Under the pieces are notes generated by a model. That model ran no database searches. It was not told the origin of the DNA and saw only the letters and a list, made by a program, of their open reading frames with translations. 64,000 bases of DNA, from assembly GCF_010748935.1 (NCBI RefSeq), contig NZ_CP048796.1:1987001-2051000 (forward strand). The letters run 5' to 3'. Within the stretch, counting starts at the first letter, position 1. Each line of letters starts with the position of its first letter. Source of the DNA: Providencia vermicola (GTDB taxonomy: Bacteria; Pseudomonadota; Gammaproteobacteria; Enterobacterales; Enterobacteriaceae). This document shows, piece after piece, positions 29,776-40,582 of this stretch. A program made the position numbers and the translations under genes.

Positions 29776-30978
29776 ATGTCTCAATCTGTCTCAATATTTA
29801 TAGGTCTGCGTTATATGCGCGGACGAGCTGTCGATAAATTCGGCCGTTTTGTATCCAGTCTATCAGCGATTGGTATCACGTTAGGGGTCGCTGCACTGAT
29901 CACCGTGACCTCTGTCATGAATGGGTTCGAACGTTCGTTACAAGATAGCATACTCTCTTACATGCCGCAGGCCGTTTTAACATCGGCTTCAGGGCATATC
30001 GATCCTAAAAAATACCCAATAGCGGATTTACAGCATCTACAAGGGGTTAAACATATTACGCCCATTGTTCAGTCGGATGTGGTTTTACAAAGCCGTTCGA
30101 ATGTTGGGGTAGGCATGATGGTGGGTGTCACGTCAGAGGAAAGGTCACCCTTGTTAGATAATGTAATTGATGGGCAGCGCTCAGAATTGGTCGCAGGGCA
30201 GTACCGCGTGTTTTTAGGCCAAAAGTTAGCTGAAAATTTAGGTCTAAAACGGGGTGATGAAGTTCGTTTAATTATACCGGGTGTGAGCCAATTGACGCCA
30301 ATGGGACGTATTCCTAGCCAGCGTCTATTTACGGTGGCTGGGATATTTCAAACCAATGGGGAAGCGGATGCGAGCGAACTGATTGTGGCACAAGATGATG
30401 CGGCAAGAATGATGCGTTACCCGTCAGGGCATATTACTGGCTGGCGATTATTTCTCGATGAACCATTAAAAGTCGACACATTGAGTCAGCAAAGTTTACC
30501 CGAAGGATTGGTATGGACTGACTGGCGAGAGCGTAAAGGTGAGTTTTTCCAAGCCGTTAGAATGGAAAAAAACATGATGGGCTTGTTACTAAGCCTGATT
30601 ATTGCAGTTGCGGCCTTTAATATTATTACATCACTGTCATTACTGGTGATGGAAAAACATGCGGAAGTCGCCATTTTAAAAACCTTAGGTCTGAAGCGTG
30701 GCCGTATTTTGGCCATTTTTATGATCCAAGGGGCAGGTGCAGGAATTGTGGGAACCCTGATAGGCACACTACTGGGTATGCTACTTTCGAGTCAATTGAA
30801 TATTTTAATGCCTTTATTTGGTATGTTACCAAAAGGCGTTCAATTACCTATCGTGCTTGATTTTTCTGGTATTTTAATTATTGCGATATCCGCAATGCTG
30901 ATTTCGCTGCTTGCGACGCTTTATCCTTCTTGGCGTGCGGCGGCTGTGCAACCTGCTGAGGCGTTACGTTATGAATAA
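29776..30978 (+). CDS. lolC: Lipoprotein-releasing ABC transporter permease LolC
   Basis: The 400-residue protein has the MacB/FtsX-like plan: one N-terminal membrane helix after [15 protein letters not shown], a large periplasmic domain (about 50-260), and three C-terminal helices ending in PAEALRYE. LolC binds LolA in the LolCDE complex that releases lipoproteins from the inner membrane. Its stop overlaps the lolD start by 8 bases. Confidence 0.96.
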   Translation: MSQSVSIFIGLRYMRGRAVDKFGRFVSSLSAIGITLGVAALITVTSVMNGFERSLQDSILSYMPQAVLTSASGHIDPKKYPIADLQHLQGVKHITPIVQSDVVLQSRSNVGVGMMVGVTSEERSPLLDNVIDGQRSELVAGQYRVFLGQKLAENLGLKRGDEVRLIIPGVSQLTPMGRIPSQRLFTVAGIFQTNGEADASELIVAQDDAARMMRYPSGHITGWRLFLDEPLKVDTLSQQSLPEGLVWTDWRERKGEFFQAVRMEKNMMGLLLSLIIAVAAFNIITSLSLLVMEKHAEVAILKTLGLKRGRILAIFMIQGAGAGIVGTLIGTLLGMLLSSQLNILMPLFGMLPKGVQLPIVLDFSGILIIAISAMLISLLATLYPSWRAAAVQPAEALRYE

Positions 30979-31672
30979 ACAACCACTTCTTGTCTGTGAG
31001 CATTTAAGTAAAATCTATCAAGAAGGGACACTATCAACACAAGTATTAAAAGATGTCTGTTTTTCGATGAATGAAGGCGAAATGATGGCCATTGTTGGTA
31101 GCTCAGGTTCCGGTAAAAGCACACTACTGCATCTATTAGGGGGTCTAGATACACCGTCAGAAGGTGAGGTGATTTTCCGCGGTCAGCATATTAATCGACT
31201 TTCTTCTGATCAACGAGCGGCTATTCGCAATAAAGACTTAGGATTTATCTACCAGTTTCATCATTTGTTACCTGATTTTACGGCATTAGAAAATGTAGCG
31301 ATGCCACTATTGATTGGTGGCATCAAAAAAGCCGAAGCTTTTGAGCGTGCAACTCATATGCTGGAGGCCGTCGGGCTAGCTCATCGCTCAGGGCATCGTC
31401 CTTCTGAGCTTTCAGGAGGCGAACGTCAGCGTGTGGCGATTGCCAGAGCATTGGTGAATCAACCTGCACTGGTACTGGCGGATGAACCAACAGGTAACCT
31501 TGATTTGCGTAATGCAGATGCCATTTTTGAATTATTAGGTGAATTGAATAGCACACAAGGTACGGCATTTCTAGTCGTGACCCATGATATGAAATTAGCC
31601 CATCGCTTATCTCGCCAGCTAGAAATGCGTGATGGTCATCTACAACAAGATGTTACTCTGGGGGCAGTGTAA
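30971..31672 (+). CDS. lolD: Lipoprotein-releasing ABC transporter ATP-binding protein LolD
   Basis: ATG 30971 gives 233 residues, the E. coli length; the longer upstream frame lies inside lolC. Walker A is GSSGSGKST, the signature is [14 protein letters not shown], Walker B is LVLADEPTG and the H-loop is VVTHD. It powers LolCDE. It overlaps lolC by 8 bases and lolE by 1, so the three are translated as a coupled operon. Confidence 0.97.
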   Translation: MNKQPLLVCEHLSKIYQEGTLSTQVLKDVCFSMNEGEMMAIVGSSGSGKSTLLHLLGGLDTPSEGEVIFRGQHINRLSSDQRAAIRNKDLGFIYQFHHLLPDFTALENVAMPLLIGGIKKAEAFERATHMLEAVGLAHRSGHRPSELSGGERQRVAIARALVNQPALVLADEPTGNLDLRNADAIFELLGELNSTQGTAFLVVTHDMKLAHRLSRQLEMRDGHLQQDVTLGAV

Positions 31673-32919
31673 TGTCTGGATTACCACTGACTTTACTCAC
31701 TGCGCTACGCTTTAGCCGAGGTCGCCGTCGTACGGGCATGGTATCACTGGTGTCTATTGTCTCAACACTCGGTATTGTGCTTGGTGTGGCAGTACTGATT
31801 ATTGGCTTGAGCGCCATGAATGGTTTTGAACGCGAATTGAAAAATCGTGTGTTGTCAGTTGTTCCCCATGGGCAAATTTACGCAGTTAAGGCGCCTTATC
31901 AAGATTGGCAGTATGCAAATAATGTGATCCGCAATACGCCGGGCGTTAAAGCCGTTAGTCCTTATGTTGGTTTTACAGGCTTGTTAGAGCGAGGAGCTAA
32001 TCTCAAAGCGATACAAATAATGGGGGTTTCACCAGAAACAGAGTCTGAGGTGAGTGAACTGCCGAATTTTGTTCTCGACGATGCTTGGAAAAATTTTAAG
32101 GCCGGGGAACAATCGATTATTTTAGGTCAAGGCGTGGCGAATGCATTGAATGTCGCAGTAGGCGATTGGGTCACTATTATGATCCCCAATACGGATGCGA
32201 GTTTAAAAATACAACAACCTAAACGGATCCGTGTTCAGGTTGCCGGTATTTTTCGTTTAAGCGGTTTGCTGGACCATCAACTGGCCTTGATTCCGCTGGC
32301 CGATGCCCAAGCGTATTTAGACTATGGCGAGGGTATTACAGGATTTGAAATTAAAGCAGATGATCCGTTTAATGCCGATAAAATTGTTTATGATGCAGGG
32401 GTGAAGACAATGCATCATGTCGTCGTGAAGAGCTGGATTGGCGATTATGGTTACATGTACAACGATATTCAAATGGTGCGCGGTATTATGTATTTAGCCA
32501 TGATCCTTGTCATCGGCGTTGCATGTTTCAATATCGTTTCAACACTGGTCATGGCAGTGAAGGACAAGAGCAGTGATATTGCGGTATTACGTACACTGGG
32601 CGCTAAAGACAGGCAAATTAGAGCGATATTTTTGTGGTACGGTCTGTTAAGTGGATTAGTGGGCTCATGCATTGGTGCGGTACTGGGTGTGGTGATTTCC
32701 TTAAATCTAACCACCATCATCAAAGGTCTTGAATATGTGATTGGCCATCCTATTTTATCAGGTGATGTGTATTTTATCGATTTCCTGCCTTCTCAACTGC
32801 ATCTGTTAGATGTGGTGTATGTATTGTTGACGACGGTAGTATTAAGCCTAGTCGCTAGTTGGTATCCAGCGCGTAGAGCTAGCAAATTAGACCCTGCACG
32901 TATTTTGAGTGGTCAATAA
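31672..32919 (+). CDS. lolE: Lipoprotein-releasing ABC transporter permease LolE
   Basis: The 415-residue paralogue of LolC has the same one-plus-three membrane helix plan, with [20 protein letters not shown] at the start and [19 protein letters not shown] at the end. LolE recognises the lipoprotein substrate. It ends the lolCDE operon with a hairpin 10 bases later. E. coli nagK, normally next, is absent. Confidence 0.96.
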   Translation: MSGLPLTLLTALRFSRGRRRTGMVSLVSIVSTLGIVLGVAVLIIGLSAMNGFERELKNRVLSVVPHGQIYAVKAPYQDWQYANNVIRNTPGVKAVSPYVGFTGLLERGANLKAIQIMGVSPETESEVSELPNFVLDDAWKNFKAGEQSIILGQGVANALNVAVGDWVTIMIPNTDASLKIQQPKRIRVQVAGIFRLSGLLDHQLALIPLADAQAYLDYGEGITGFEIKADDPFNADKIVYDAGVKTMHHVVVKSWIGDYGYMYNDIQMVRGIMYLAMILVIGVACFNIVSTLVMAVKDKSSDIAVLRTLGAKDRQIRAIFLWYGLLSGLVGSCIGAVLGVVISLNLTTIIKGLEYVIGHPILSGDVYFIDFLPSQLHLLDVVYVLLTTVVLSLVASWYPARRASKLDPARILSGQ

Positions 32920-32928
32920 AGCGTAATT

Positions 32929-32952
32929 CGCTGGGGTAATAGCGCCCCAGCG
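32929..32952. terminator. Hairpin between lolE and the CYTH gene
   Basis: CGCTGGGG pairs with CCCCAGCG across an 8-base loop, just after lolE and just before the 3' end of the convergent gene. No clear T-run. Confidence 0.6.
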
Positions 32953-32956
32953 ATGC

Positions 32957-33526
32957 TTAGCGAGTGATATTGCTCTGTGCAAGTTGGATCTCTTTATAGC
33001 TGCGTCGTTCAATCATTGTTTCATTCAAACCGTATTGCTGAGCGAGTCGCAGCATCTGCTGGGTTAATTGGGGAAGCAGATGAGATTCGTTAGTCATAAT
33101 CGCAAATTCCGCGAACCACCCAATATCGACCAAATAATCAATGGTAATGTGAGCATCACCAAGAAAATAGATACTACGCACTTTACTGGCAGTAAAATAA
33201 CACTGGTATCCTAAGGTGGTGAGCATCTTTTTGACGTGAGTACAATCCTCAATATCAATCGCTTTACATTCAGAGGCTTCAGGCCCTTTCACTATCCACA
33301 GTTTAATTCCTGAAGGGTGCATTTCTCGTACCGACATACTTATACCCTGTTGCGCTAGTTGCTGATCTGGGGTATCAAAAAAGTAGTCAGTTTCCGTATT
33401 GTCGGCAGTAAAAAGGTCGGCGCCATTAGCCTTGATAGCGTGTAAAAATTGCTGGTGGTGAGGTAATTTGAACTTAATTTCTGCCTCATATTGCCCAACA
33501 AAATGTTTGCTCATTGTTATGCTCAT
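32957..33526 (-). CDS. CYTH-domain protein (class IV adenylate cyclase/triphosphatase family)
   Basis: The 189-residue protein has the CYTH signature ExExK (E14-A-E16-I-K18), then a tunnel-fold pattern with YFDTPDQQL, SVREMHPSGIKLWIVKGPE (Arg and Lys for phosphate binding) and a late ITIDYLVDIGWFAEFAI. The family uses triphosphate substrates: cAMP synthesis by CyaB-type enzymes or (thiamine) triphosphate hydrolysis. Which applies cannot be told from sequence. The second ATG (33514) is an alternative start; neither has a strong ribosome site. Confidence 0.8.
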   Translation of the reverse strand: MSITMSKHFVGQYEAEIKFKLPHHQQFLHAIKANGADLFTADNTETDYFFDTPDQQLAQQGISMSVREMHPSGIKLWIVKGPEASECKAIDIEDCTHVKKMLTTLGYQCYFTASKVRSIYFLGDAHITIDYLVDIGWFAEFAIMTNESHLLPQLTQQMLRLAQQYGLNETMIERRSYKEIQLAQSNITR

Positions 33527-33590
33527 TTATCTATAAATTGAAGATTATTATTCCTTAACAAGAATGATTTTTCATGTCGTAAAATGTGTT

Positions 33591-33620
33591 TTAAAGGAAG
33601 AGCATTGACTCTTCCTTTAA
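33591..33620 (-). terminator. Terminator of yqhA
   Basis: A perfect 12-bp stem (TTAAAGGAAGAG / CTCTTCCTTTAA) with a 6-base loop lies 10 bases past the yqhA stop on the minus strand, between yqhA and the CYTH gene. Confidence 0.75.
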
Positions 33621-33629
33621 TCAAGAGGG

Positions 33630-34127
33630 CTATTTGCTTTTTTTCATGATCGATTGGTCGAGGTAACCCATGACAAATGCAGAAAGAACAAAGGTTAGAT
33701 GGATGATGACATACCACATTAACTTATTATCAGGTATATTTTTTGAGTCCATAAACACTTTTAATAAATGAATCGAAGAGATTGCAACGATTGAGGCTGC
33801 GACCTTATTTTTTAGCGAGGTGGCATCCATTTTACCTAGCCAGTTCAATTTTTCGCTGCTGTCAGAGATATTAAGTTGAGATACAAAATTTTCGTATCCT
33901 GAAAACATTACCATCACGAGCAAACCGCCGACTAATGCCATATCAATTAAAGATAATAAGATCAGAATTAAATCAGGTTCAGGAATAGAAAATATATTGG
34001 GGATAACGTGCCACAGCTCTTGGAAAAACTTAATGGTTAACGCTAATAAGGTCAGTGATAGCCCAAAATAGACAGGTGCGAGTAACCAACGTGAAGCATA
34101 CATCGTTTTTTCAAATAATTTTTCCAT
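33630..34127 (-). CDS. yqhA: YqhA family inner-membrane protein (UPF0114)
   Basis: The 165-residue protein has about four membrane helices and closely follows E. coli YqhA ([67 protein letters not shown]). Function is unknown. It is in a different neighbourhood from E. coli, where yqhA is far from lolE. Divergent from cobB. Confidence 0.92.
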   Translation of the reverse strand: MEKLFEKTMYASRWLLAPVYFGLSLTLLALTIKFFQELWHVIPNIFSIPEPDLILILLSLIDMALVGGLLVMVMFSGYENFVSQLNISDSSEKLNWLGKMDATSLKNKVAASIVAISSIHLLKVFMDSKNIPDNKLMWYVIIHLTFVLSAFVMGYLDQSIMKKSK

Positions 34128-34419
34128 GCTAACCTTTTATCTGTGATGAAATAATTAAGACGTGCGTAAAGTGGGGCTATTTTAGCTCGTCTCACTCAAG
34201 ACTTCGATATTTGATGGTCGATGAAAATACACTATTTTGTAAAAGAGCGTGTTTTCATAATCCTTAATTAAAATTGTCGCTAAACATTCATCCTCACACT
34301 TTCTGTTGTTATCTATTGCGTTATACTTACATTCGATTTAGGTTTGAGTCATCAACCTTGTTATTCAAGGTACTGTATGGCATCTGTGCTATAAAGACAT
34401 GGAAGAAGGAAGTATATCG

Positions 34420-35256
34420 ATGTTGCGTTTTCGTCATAGGCTAAAGAAACTTAAAAAAATTAAAATGTTACGTCGTCAACGAGATCGCAAACGTTTTTTT
34501 TACAGTGAAAATAGAATAACCAATATGAAAAATGTGAAAGTAGTCGTATTAACAGGAGCCGGAATTTCAGCCGAATCAGGCATTAAAACGTTTCGTTCCT
34601 CCGATGGATTATGGGAAGAACATCGTGTTGAAGATGTTGCAACCCCTGAAGGATTTGCGCGAGACCCTAAATTAGTACAACGTTTTTATAATGAGCGTCG
34701 CCGTCAGCTGCAACAAGAAAATATTAAACCAAACCTTGCACATTTTGCATTAGCACAGTTAGAAGCGTTGCTAGGCGATAACTTTCTGCTCGTTACTCAA
34801 AATATTGATAATTTACATGAACGTGCGGGCAGCAAACGTATTGTGCATATGCATGGTGAATTATTGAAGGTACGTTGTAGTTGGTCAAATCAAGTTGTGG
34901 AATGGAAAGGGGATCTCAGCGTGGAAGAACGCTGCCATTGTTGCCAATTTCCTCAACCACTAAGACCCCATATCGTCTGGTTTGGTGAGATGCCCTTTGG
35001 TATGGACCAAATTTACCAATCGCTTGAAGAAGCGACAATTTTTATTGCAATTGGCACTTCTGGACATGTTTACCCCGCTGCGGGTTTTGTGCATGAAGCG
35101 AGGTTAAATGGGGCACATACCGTTGAGCTTAATCTAGAGCCGAGTCAAGTTGAAAGTGAATTTGAAGAGAAGCATTATGGTCTTGCTAGCCAAGTGGTGG
35201 TGGATTACGTCAATCAGCTTATGAGTGAATTGAGTTCGACTCGCGAAAGTCAATGA
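34420..35256 (+). CDS. cobB: NAD-dependent protein deacylase (sirtuin) CobB
   Basis: ATG 34420 follows GGAAGAAGGAAG and gives 278 residues with the basic N-terminal tail ([24 protein letters not shown]) seen in E. coli CobB. The NAD motif [26 protein letters not shown], the catalytic His in HMHGELL, and the CHCC zinc residues are present. It removes acetyl, succinyl and other acyl groups from lysines, including those of acetyl-CoA synthetase. An internal ATG at 34525 ([12 protein letters not shown]) could give the short isoform known in related bacteria. Confidence 0.95.
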   Translation: MLRFRHRLKKLKKIKMLRRQRDRKRFFYSENRITNMKNVKVVVLTGAGISAESGIKTFRSSDGLWEEHRVEDVATPEGFARDPKLVQRFYNERRRQLQQENIKPNLAHFALAQLEALLGDNFLLVTQNIDNLHERAGSKRIVHMHGELLKVRCSWSNQVVEWKGDLSVEERCHCCQFPQPLRPHIVWFGEMPFGMDQIYQSLEEATIFIAIGTSGHVYPAAGFVHEARLNGAHTVELNLEPSQVESEFEEKHYGLASQVVVDYVNQLMSELSSTRESQ

Positions 35257-35267
35257 TAAACCCCTGT

Positions 35268-35295
35268 ATGTGAGGGATGCTTCTCCCCCTCACAT
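35268..35295. terminator. Hairpin between cobB and the SDR gene
   Basis: ATGTGAGGG pairs with CCCTCACAT across a 10-base C/T-rich loop, between convergent genes. Flanks have no long T-run. Confidence 0.55.
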
Positions 35296-35316
35296 CATCA
35301 TGCTTATCAATTTATA

Positions 35317-36027
35317 TTAGACGTTCTCATCTAACATAGCCGGCATGGTAATTTCTTTTACACAGGTTGCATCACTAGTACTTAAGATAAACTTCACCGC
35401 ATTTAATACGTCTTGTAATGGGATCAGTGCTCCTTCAGTTCGTGAAATAACATCTTCGATAGGCGTTGATAAATCATATTCAGTTGCTAAATAACCGAGG
35501 TTTATAACTGAGATAGCGATTTTATCTTGGCGTAGTGTTTCCCTTAACGATTGAACAATACCGCGTAATGCGTATTTTGAAGCAGAGAAAGTCACTTCAT
35601 GACCATTATGGTTATCCAGACCCCAAGTTGAACCAATTAAAATGATTTTACTCTTTTTTCCAAGACGTAGGTTTGGCAACATTGCTTTAAGGTGCAAGAT
35701 ACAGGCGCTAATATTGGTCTGAATCATATTGACTATTTCAGTGTCTTCTGTTTTTTCAAACAGATATTCATCAGTAAAAGCATGTTTTTCCCAAATACCG
35801 ACGTTAAAGATGAGACAATCAATGGGCGTATCTTGAAGAATGGTTTTGACAGTTTGCGCTGAATGGTTATCTGCTAAATCAGTTTGAATCCAATGGAAGT
35901 TATCGCCAATGAATTGAGGAATTGAACGAGAAACCCCATAAATAGTATCTTGAGCCGTAGGAATACCCTCTATGAGTGCTTTTCCTAATCCTTTACTAAC
36001 ACCATACACTAAAAATGTTTTTTTCAT
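35317..36027 (-). CDS. Short-chain dehydrogenase/reductase
   Basis: ATG 36027 (MKKTFLVYGVSKGLGKAL) has AAAGAGA at good distance and gives 236 residues; upstream in-frame residues look non-coding. The glycine motif is GVSKGLG, NxG is FNVGIWE, the catalytic Ser is in ILIGSTWG, and Tyr/Lys are in FSASKYALRG, where the usual YxxxK register is shifted to SASKYA, so the catalytic Tyr is probably replaced. A classical SDR with unknown substrate; possibly altered in activity. Confidence 0.75.
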   Translation of the reverse strand: MKKTFLVYGVSKGLGKALIEGIPTAQDTIYGVSRSIPQFIGDNFHWIQTDLADNHSAQTVKTILQDTPIDCLIFNVGIWEKHAFTDEYLFEKTEDTEIVNMIQTNISACILHLKAMLPNLRLGKKSKIILIGSTWGLDNHNGHEVTFSASKYALRGIVQSLRETLRQDKIAISVINLGYLATEYDLSTPIEDVISRTEGALIPLQDVLNAVKFILSTSDATCVKEITMPAMLDENV

Positions 36028-36614
36028 CATTATTCTCTTTATTTTCAACTGATTAAAGCTGTTTAGAAGTTGTTGTGAGTCAATGTAGAGTCTATACAGG
36101 TAATAAATAAAGTCATTATCCGTTAATGTGGATGGCAAGTATGTAATTATAGTACAGCTGTGGTTACTGTTAGTATAAATATTTAATGTTCAAATTAATT
36201 AAATAACACCTATTAAGTGTCAAATAATTAATGGGAATGAATGATTAATATGTTCAATGTCTTTTTGAGTGGCGACTCTTTAAAATCAATGCATTTTTCA
36301 TCCAACAAAGTTTTATTGTGGCTTGATTGAAAATATGACTAACACCGCTGTCATTATAATGAAGTAAGTTTTTATTTTAATAAAAGATAAAAATTAATAG
36401 GGCTTGAAATAGTACCCTGATATTTTTTATTAATAGATGAATTAAAATGAAATTTATTTTTATAGAGCTCCTTGTCAATATAATGTAGATGTAGGGAAGC
36501 GTTTCTTAATCGATAATTATTATATTTTCAATGTGAGCTAATGGGTTGATAAACATTAATCAGCAAGATAGCTAAAAACATTTTAATGGTAACAAGAATA
36601 AGGCATATTTAAAA
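36028..36614. other. AT-rich divergent intergenic region
   Basis: 587 bases between the minus-strand SDR and plus-strand ssuD. I see no supported gene and no clear operator. Both genes' promoters should be here. A frame continuing upstream of the SDR start lacks a ribosome site and family similarity. Confidence 0.5.
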
Positions 36615-37763
36615 ATGGCAATACCGCAAAAACAACAACTATTTTGGTTTTTACCGACGCAGGGAGATGGACGCTACTTAGGAACGTCAAAAGGGGGACG
36701 TGCGGTCACTCTAGCGTATTTACAACAGCTCGCGATAGCGGTAGATAATATTGGTTTTCATGGTGTGCTCGTTCCCACAGGAAAGGCATGTGAGGATCCA
36801 TGGGTAACCGCGGCAGCACTGGTGTCAGTGACACAAAAATTACGATTTTTAGTCGCGGTTAGGCCTGGCTTACAACCACCAAGTCTTGCGGCTCGTATGG
36901 CAGCAACACTGGATAGGCTTTCTGGTGGAAGGGTGCTGATAAATGTGGTGACAAGCGGGGATCCGATAGAAAATAAAGGTGATGGCCTCTTTTTCGATCA
37001 TCAAGAAAGATATCATATGACGAAAGAGTTCCTTGAAGTTTATAAACCGCTAATGAATGGCCAACAAGTTAATTATCAAGGTGACTATATTCAAGTTGAA
37101 AATGCCCATCTACTGTATCCGCCGCTACAACCTTCAGGACCCGCGCTATATTTAGGAGGCTCATCGGCTGAAGCAATGGAAATTGCCGCAGAATATGTTG
37201 ATACATACTTAACATGGGGTGAACCATTGGCAGAGGTCGCTGAAAAAATTAATCAGGTTAAGCAACACGCAGCCGATAAAGGTCATTGTCTGGAGTTTGG
37301 TATTCGCCTACATGTCATTGTGCGAGAGACTGAACAAGAAGCTATCGATGAAGCCAACAAACTGATTGCTCATCTTGATGATGATACCATTGCACAGGCA
37401 CAAGCGACCTTTGCACGGATGGACTCGAAGGGGCAGGCTCGTATGCAGGCCCTGCATAAAGGTTCAAGAGAGAATTTATTTATAGCGCCTAATTTATGGG
37501 CGGGGATTGGTTTAGTGCGTGTTGGGGCAGGAACGGCACTGGTAGGGGATCCACAACAAATTGTCTCACGCATAAAGGAATACCAAGCTATCGGTATCAC
37601 CAAATTTATTTTATCGGGTTATCCACACTTAGAAGAAGCTCATCGATTTGCAGAGTTGGTCATGCCATTATTAGAGACATCAACAGAGATATTGGCTGCA
37701 ACATCGACATTAAATGAACAGTCGAAAGGAGAAGCTATTGGGGCACATTCACGTCCGAAATAA
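36615..37763 (+). CDS. ssuD: FMNH2-dependent alkanesulfonate monooxygenase
   Basis: The 382-residue luciferase-like protein closely follows SsuD (381 residues in E. coli): [52 protein letters not shown], and [23 protein letters not shown]. It frees sulfite from alkanesulfonates using FMNH2 from a partner reductase. The usual ssuEADCB operon is absent: neither transporter nor SsuE is adjacent, so this copy is solitary and must borrow flavin from another reductase. Confidence 0.92.
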   Translation: MAIPQKQQLFWFLPTQGDGRYLGTSKGGRAVTLAYLQQLAIAVDNIGFHGVLVPTGKACEDPWVTAAALVSVTQKLRFLVAVRPGLQPPSLAARMAATLDRLSGGRVLINVVTSGDPIENKGDGLFFDHQERYHMTKEFLEVYKPLMNGQQVNYQGDYIQVENAHLLYPPLQPSGPALYLGGSSAEAMEIAAEYVDTYLTWGEPLAEVAEKINQVKQHAADKGHCLEFGIRLHVIVRETEQEAIDEANKLIAHLDDDTIAQAQATFARMDSKGQARMQALHKGSRENLFIAPNLWAGIGLVRVGAGTALVGDPQQIVSRIKEYQAIGITKFILSGYPHLEEAHRFAELVMPLLETSTEILAATSTLNEQSKGEAIGAHSRPK

Positions 37764-38073
37764 TCGTCTGTAAATTAATATAAAACGTTAACTGTTTCAA
37801 CGTATAAGGTATTAGTTATTTCGTTATTTTAAATAGATTAAAATGAAATTTGAATTGAAATAATAATGACAAATTTACCTATTTATCGTCACCAATAGAG
37901 AATAACGAGAAAAATAGGTTTATAAAAATTATTCAATAAGGCTATTTTATTATCATCTCTACGATGTTTTTGCCTAAAACGATTTGTGATTAACCGCAAA
38001 AGTGATTTGAAACAAGAATTGTTGATACGTTCATCCCCATAATAAGGCAATAAATATTAGGGGGGAATAAAGC
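37764..38073. other. Intergenic region upstream of pepT
   Basis: 310 AT-rich bases without a gene. Salmonella/E. coli pepT is anaerobically induced through FNR, but I see no good TTGAT-N4-ATCAA match here. A terminator for ssuD is not obvious. Confidence 0.4.
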
Positions 38074-39312
38074 ATGGATAAACTTTTAGAGCGGTTTTTT
38101 GAGTATACCGCTTTTGACACACAATCAAAACTCAACGCAAAAACAGTACCTAGTAGCACAGGGCAATTAAAATTTGCTCGTGCTCTCGTCAATGAATTAA
38201 AAATGTTGGGCTTTGAAGACGTCGCGCTTTCTGAGTATGGGTGTGTAACGGCTTGCTTATCTGCCAATGTTGATTGGGAAGTCCCCACCATCGGCTTTAT
38301 TTCACATTTAGACACGTCACCTGATTTTTCAGGTAAAAATGTGGCTCCACAAGTTTTGGAAAATTATCGTGGTGGTGATATTGCTCTAGGGATTGGTGAC
38401 GAAGTGTTATCGCCCGTAATGTTTCCGGTCTTACATGAAATGATTGGTAAAACGCTGATCATGACCGATGGCAAGACATTACTGGGCGCTGATGATAAAG
38501 CGGGTATTGCAGAGATCATTACGGCTTTAGTTCGTCTTAAAGAGAATAAAATTCCACATGGTAAAATTTGTCTTGCTTTTACGCCTGATGAGGAAATTGG
38601 CCGAGGGGCACAACATATTGATTTAAAAGTTTTTGATGCTCGTTGGGCTTATACGGTCGATGGTGGTGCTGTCGGTGAACTCGAATATGAAAATTTTAAT
38701 GCCGCTAATGTCGCTATAAAAATCGTAGGAAATAACGTTCATCCGGGAACAGCTAAAGGGGTGATGGTGAATGCTTTAGCATTAGCAAATCGTATCCATG
38801 CTGAATTACCAAAAGAAGAAACACCTGAAAATACGGAAGGTTATGAGGGTTTTTATCACCTAAACTCAGTGAAAGGCTCTGTTGAAAAAGCAGAAATGAA
38901 TTACCTTATTCGTGATTTTGATAGTCAGGGCTTTGAGGCACGTAAGAAAAATATCATTCGTATTGCAGAGAAAGTAGGGCAAGGTCTACATCCCAGCTGT
39001 TATATTGAGCTGACGATCGATGATAGTTATTACAACATGCATAAAGAAGTGATGAAACACCCACATGTTATTGAAATTGCTCATCAAGCTATGAAGGATT
39101 GTGGTATTGACCCCATTATTCAACCTATTCGTGGCGGTACTGATGGTGCTCAATTATCTTATCGAGGACTGCCTTGCCCGAATATTTTCACGGGTGGCTA
39201 TAATTTCCATAGTAAACATGAGTTTATTACATTAGAAGGCATGGAGAAAGCGGTAGAAGTGATTATGCGTATCGCTGAATTGACTGCGCAAAGAGCAAAA
39301 AACGAGCAGTAA
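38074..39312 (+). CDS. pepT: Peptidase T (tripeptide aminopeptidase)
   Basis: The 412-residue M20B zinc peptidase has SHLDTSPD with His78 and Asp80, LLGADDKAG with bridging Asp140, the catalytic pair in TPDEEIGRG, and the last zinc His in NFHSKHEFI. It removes N-terminal residues from tripeptides in the cytosol. It begins behind AGGGGG and ends at a strong hairpin shared with roxA. Confidence 0.96.
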   Translation: MDKLLERFFEYTAFDTQSKLNAKTVPSSTGQLKFARALVNELKMLGFEDVALSEYGCVTACLSANVDWEVPTIGFISHLDTSPDFSGKNVAPQVLENYRGGDIALGIGDEVLSPVMFPVLHEMIGKTLIMTDGKTLLGADDKAGIAEIITALVRLKENKIPHGKICLAFTPDEEIGRGAQHIDLKVFDARWAYTVDGGAVGELEYENFNAANVAIKIVGNNVHPGTAKGVMVNALALANRIHAELPKEETPENTEGYEGFYHLNSVKGSVEKAEMNYLIRDFDSQGFEARKKNIIRIAEKVGQGLHPSCYIELTIDDSYYNMHKEVMKHPHVIEIAHQAMKDCGIDPIIQPIRGGTDGAQLSYRGLPCPNIFTGGYNFHSKHEFITLEGMEKAVEVIMRIAELTAQRAKNEQ

Positions 39313-39323
39313 ATAGCATTGTT

Positions 39324-39354
39324 ACCGTACCTTATGGAGAACATAAGGTACGGT
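39324..39354. terminator. Bidirectional hairpin between pepT and roxA
   Basis: A perfect 13-bp stem (ACCGTACCTTATG / CATAAGGTACGGT) with a 5-base loop lies between two convergent genes. Confidence 0.75.
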
Positions 39355-39371
39355 ATGATAGAAATATTTAA

Positions 39372-40496
39372 TTAATCATCGAAATACCAATAACCGCTAT
39401 TGATTAGTGCTGTGATTAACGCAATAAAATTCACATCATCAATAGCATCACCGAGTTGCTGAACGTTAACGGAATCGTAACGGCATAGGCTATCAGCAGC
39501 TTCATAGCAAGTTGTTTCTAGGCATTCGCCATTGACAAAAAACTGGTCGCCAACTCGTAGTGCTCTCAACCCATTGAGTTTATATAAGGTCTCTTGCTGA
39601 GTTTTGAGAAGGTCATAGATTTCGTCTTGCTCATAAGGTGGTTCCGGTGGTGCAAGATCCAGTTCATGACGTGACTGAGAAATGAATTCACCCAGCCATT
39701 TACGGAAAACGTCTGGTTCATGCAGCATAGATTCCATCATTTCCCGTAACTTAATCTGCTCGCCTTGTAAAATCTCGGCAGGGTTATCTCTAAATGACAA
39801 GTCTGGGTCACTGTAACGATAACTTCCTAAGTCATTTGAGATCAGATAATCTGCAAAGCTACTCATGAGTTCACGTGTATTCGGCGCTCGGAAACCAACA
39901 GAGTAGTTTAATGATGGTTCAATCGCATAACCTTCATGGGGAAATCCAGGTGGAATATACAGAATATCACCCGGCTCCATTTCTTCATCGATAATCGCAT
40001 CGAATGGTTGAACCTGAAGAAGGTCAGGGTGCGGGCAATGCTGTTTCATCGGCACTTTTTCACCAACACGCCAACGTCTACGGCCTTCACCTTGGATAAT
40101 GAAGACATCATATTGGTCCAAATGAGGCCCAACACCACCCCCTGGCACAGAATAGGAGATCATGAGGTCATCCATTCGCCAATCAGACAAGACTCTAAAA
40201 GGCTTCATCAAAGCTGCACTTGGGTGATGCCAATGGTCTACTGCCTGCACTAAAATAGACCAGTTTTCTTCGCCTAAATGCTCATAGCTTTCAAAAGGAC
40301 CATGAGCCACTTGCCATATGCCCTCATTGTGGCTGACAAGGCGGCTATCAACTTCATCTTCCATCGCTAGTCCCGCGAGTTCGTCAGGCGAGATAGGATC
40401 AATAAAACGTGTAAAACCGTTTTTGATGAGTAAAGGGCGTTTCTGCCAATGACTATCGAGAAAACTCTGCCAGTCAAGATTCAGTTTATAATCCAT
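39372..40496 (-). CDS. roxA: Ribosomal protein uL16 3-hydroxylase RoxA
   Basis: The 374-residue JmjC-type 2-oxoglutarate/Fe(II) oxygenase has the iron triad His125 and Asp127 in GPHLDQYDVF and His187 in PPGFPHEG. The C-terminal dimer and winged-helix part follows. It hydroxylates an arginine of ribosomal protein L16 (RoxA/YcfD). It lies downstream of phoPQ on the same strand, 86 bases after phoQ, as in E. coli. Confidence 0.95.
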   Translation of the reverse strand: MDYKLNLDWQSFLDSHWQKRPLLIKNGFTRFIDPISPDELAGLAMEDEVDSRLVSHNEGIWQVAHGPFESYEHLGEENWSILVQAVDHWHHPSAALMKPFRVLSDWRMDDLMISYSVPGGGVGPHLDQYDVFIIQGEGRRRWRVGEKVPMKQHCPHPDLLQVQPFDAIIDEEMEPGDILYIPPGFPHEGYAIEPSLNYSVGFRAPNTRELMSSFADYLISNDLGSYRYSDPDLSFRDNPAEILQGEQIKLREMMESMLHEPDVFRKWLGEFISQSRHELDLAPPEPPYEQDEIYDLLKTQQETLYKLNGLRALRVGDQFFVNGECLETTCYEAADSLCRYDSVNVQQLGDAIDDVNFIALITALINSGYWYFDD

Positions 40497-40582
40497 CTTA
40501 TTGTCCTAGGTTAACATATCTGTTGATAGTATACCTGAATTTGCCACTACGGCAGATGGTAAACAGACACGATGATCACAGA

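Noticed and set aside
30911-30970. Upstream start for lolD inside lolC
   Set aside because: It adds residues encoded within the lolC 3' end in another frame; ATG 30971 gives the standard 233-residue LolD.
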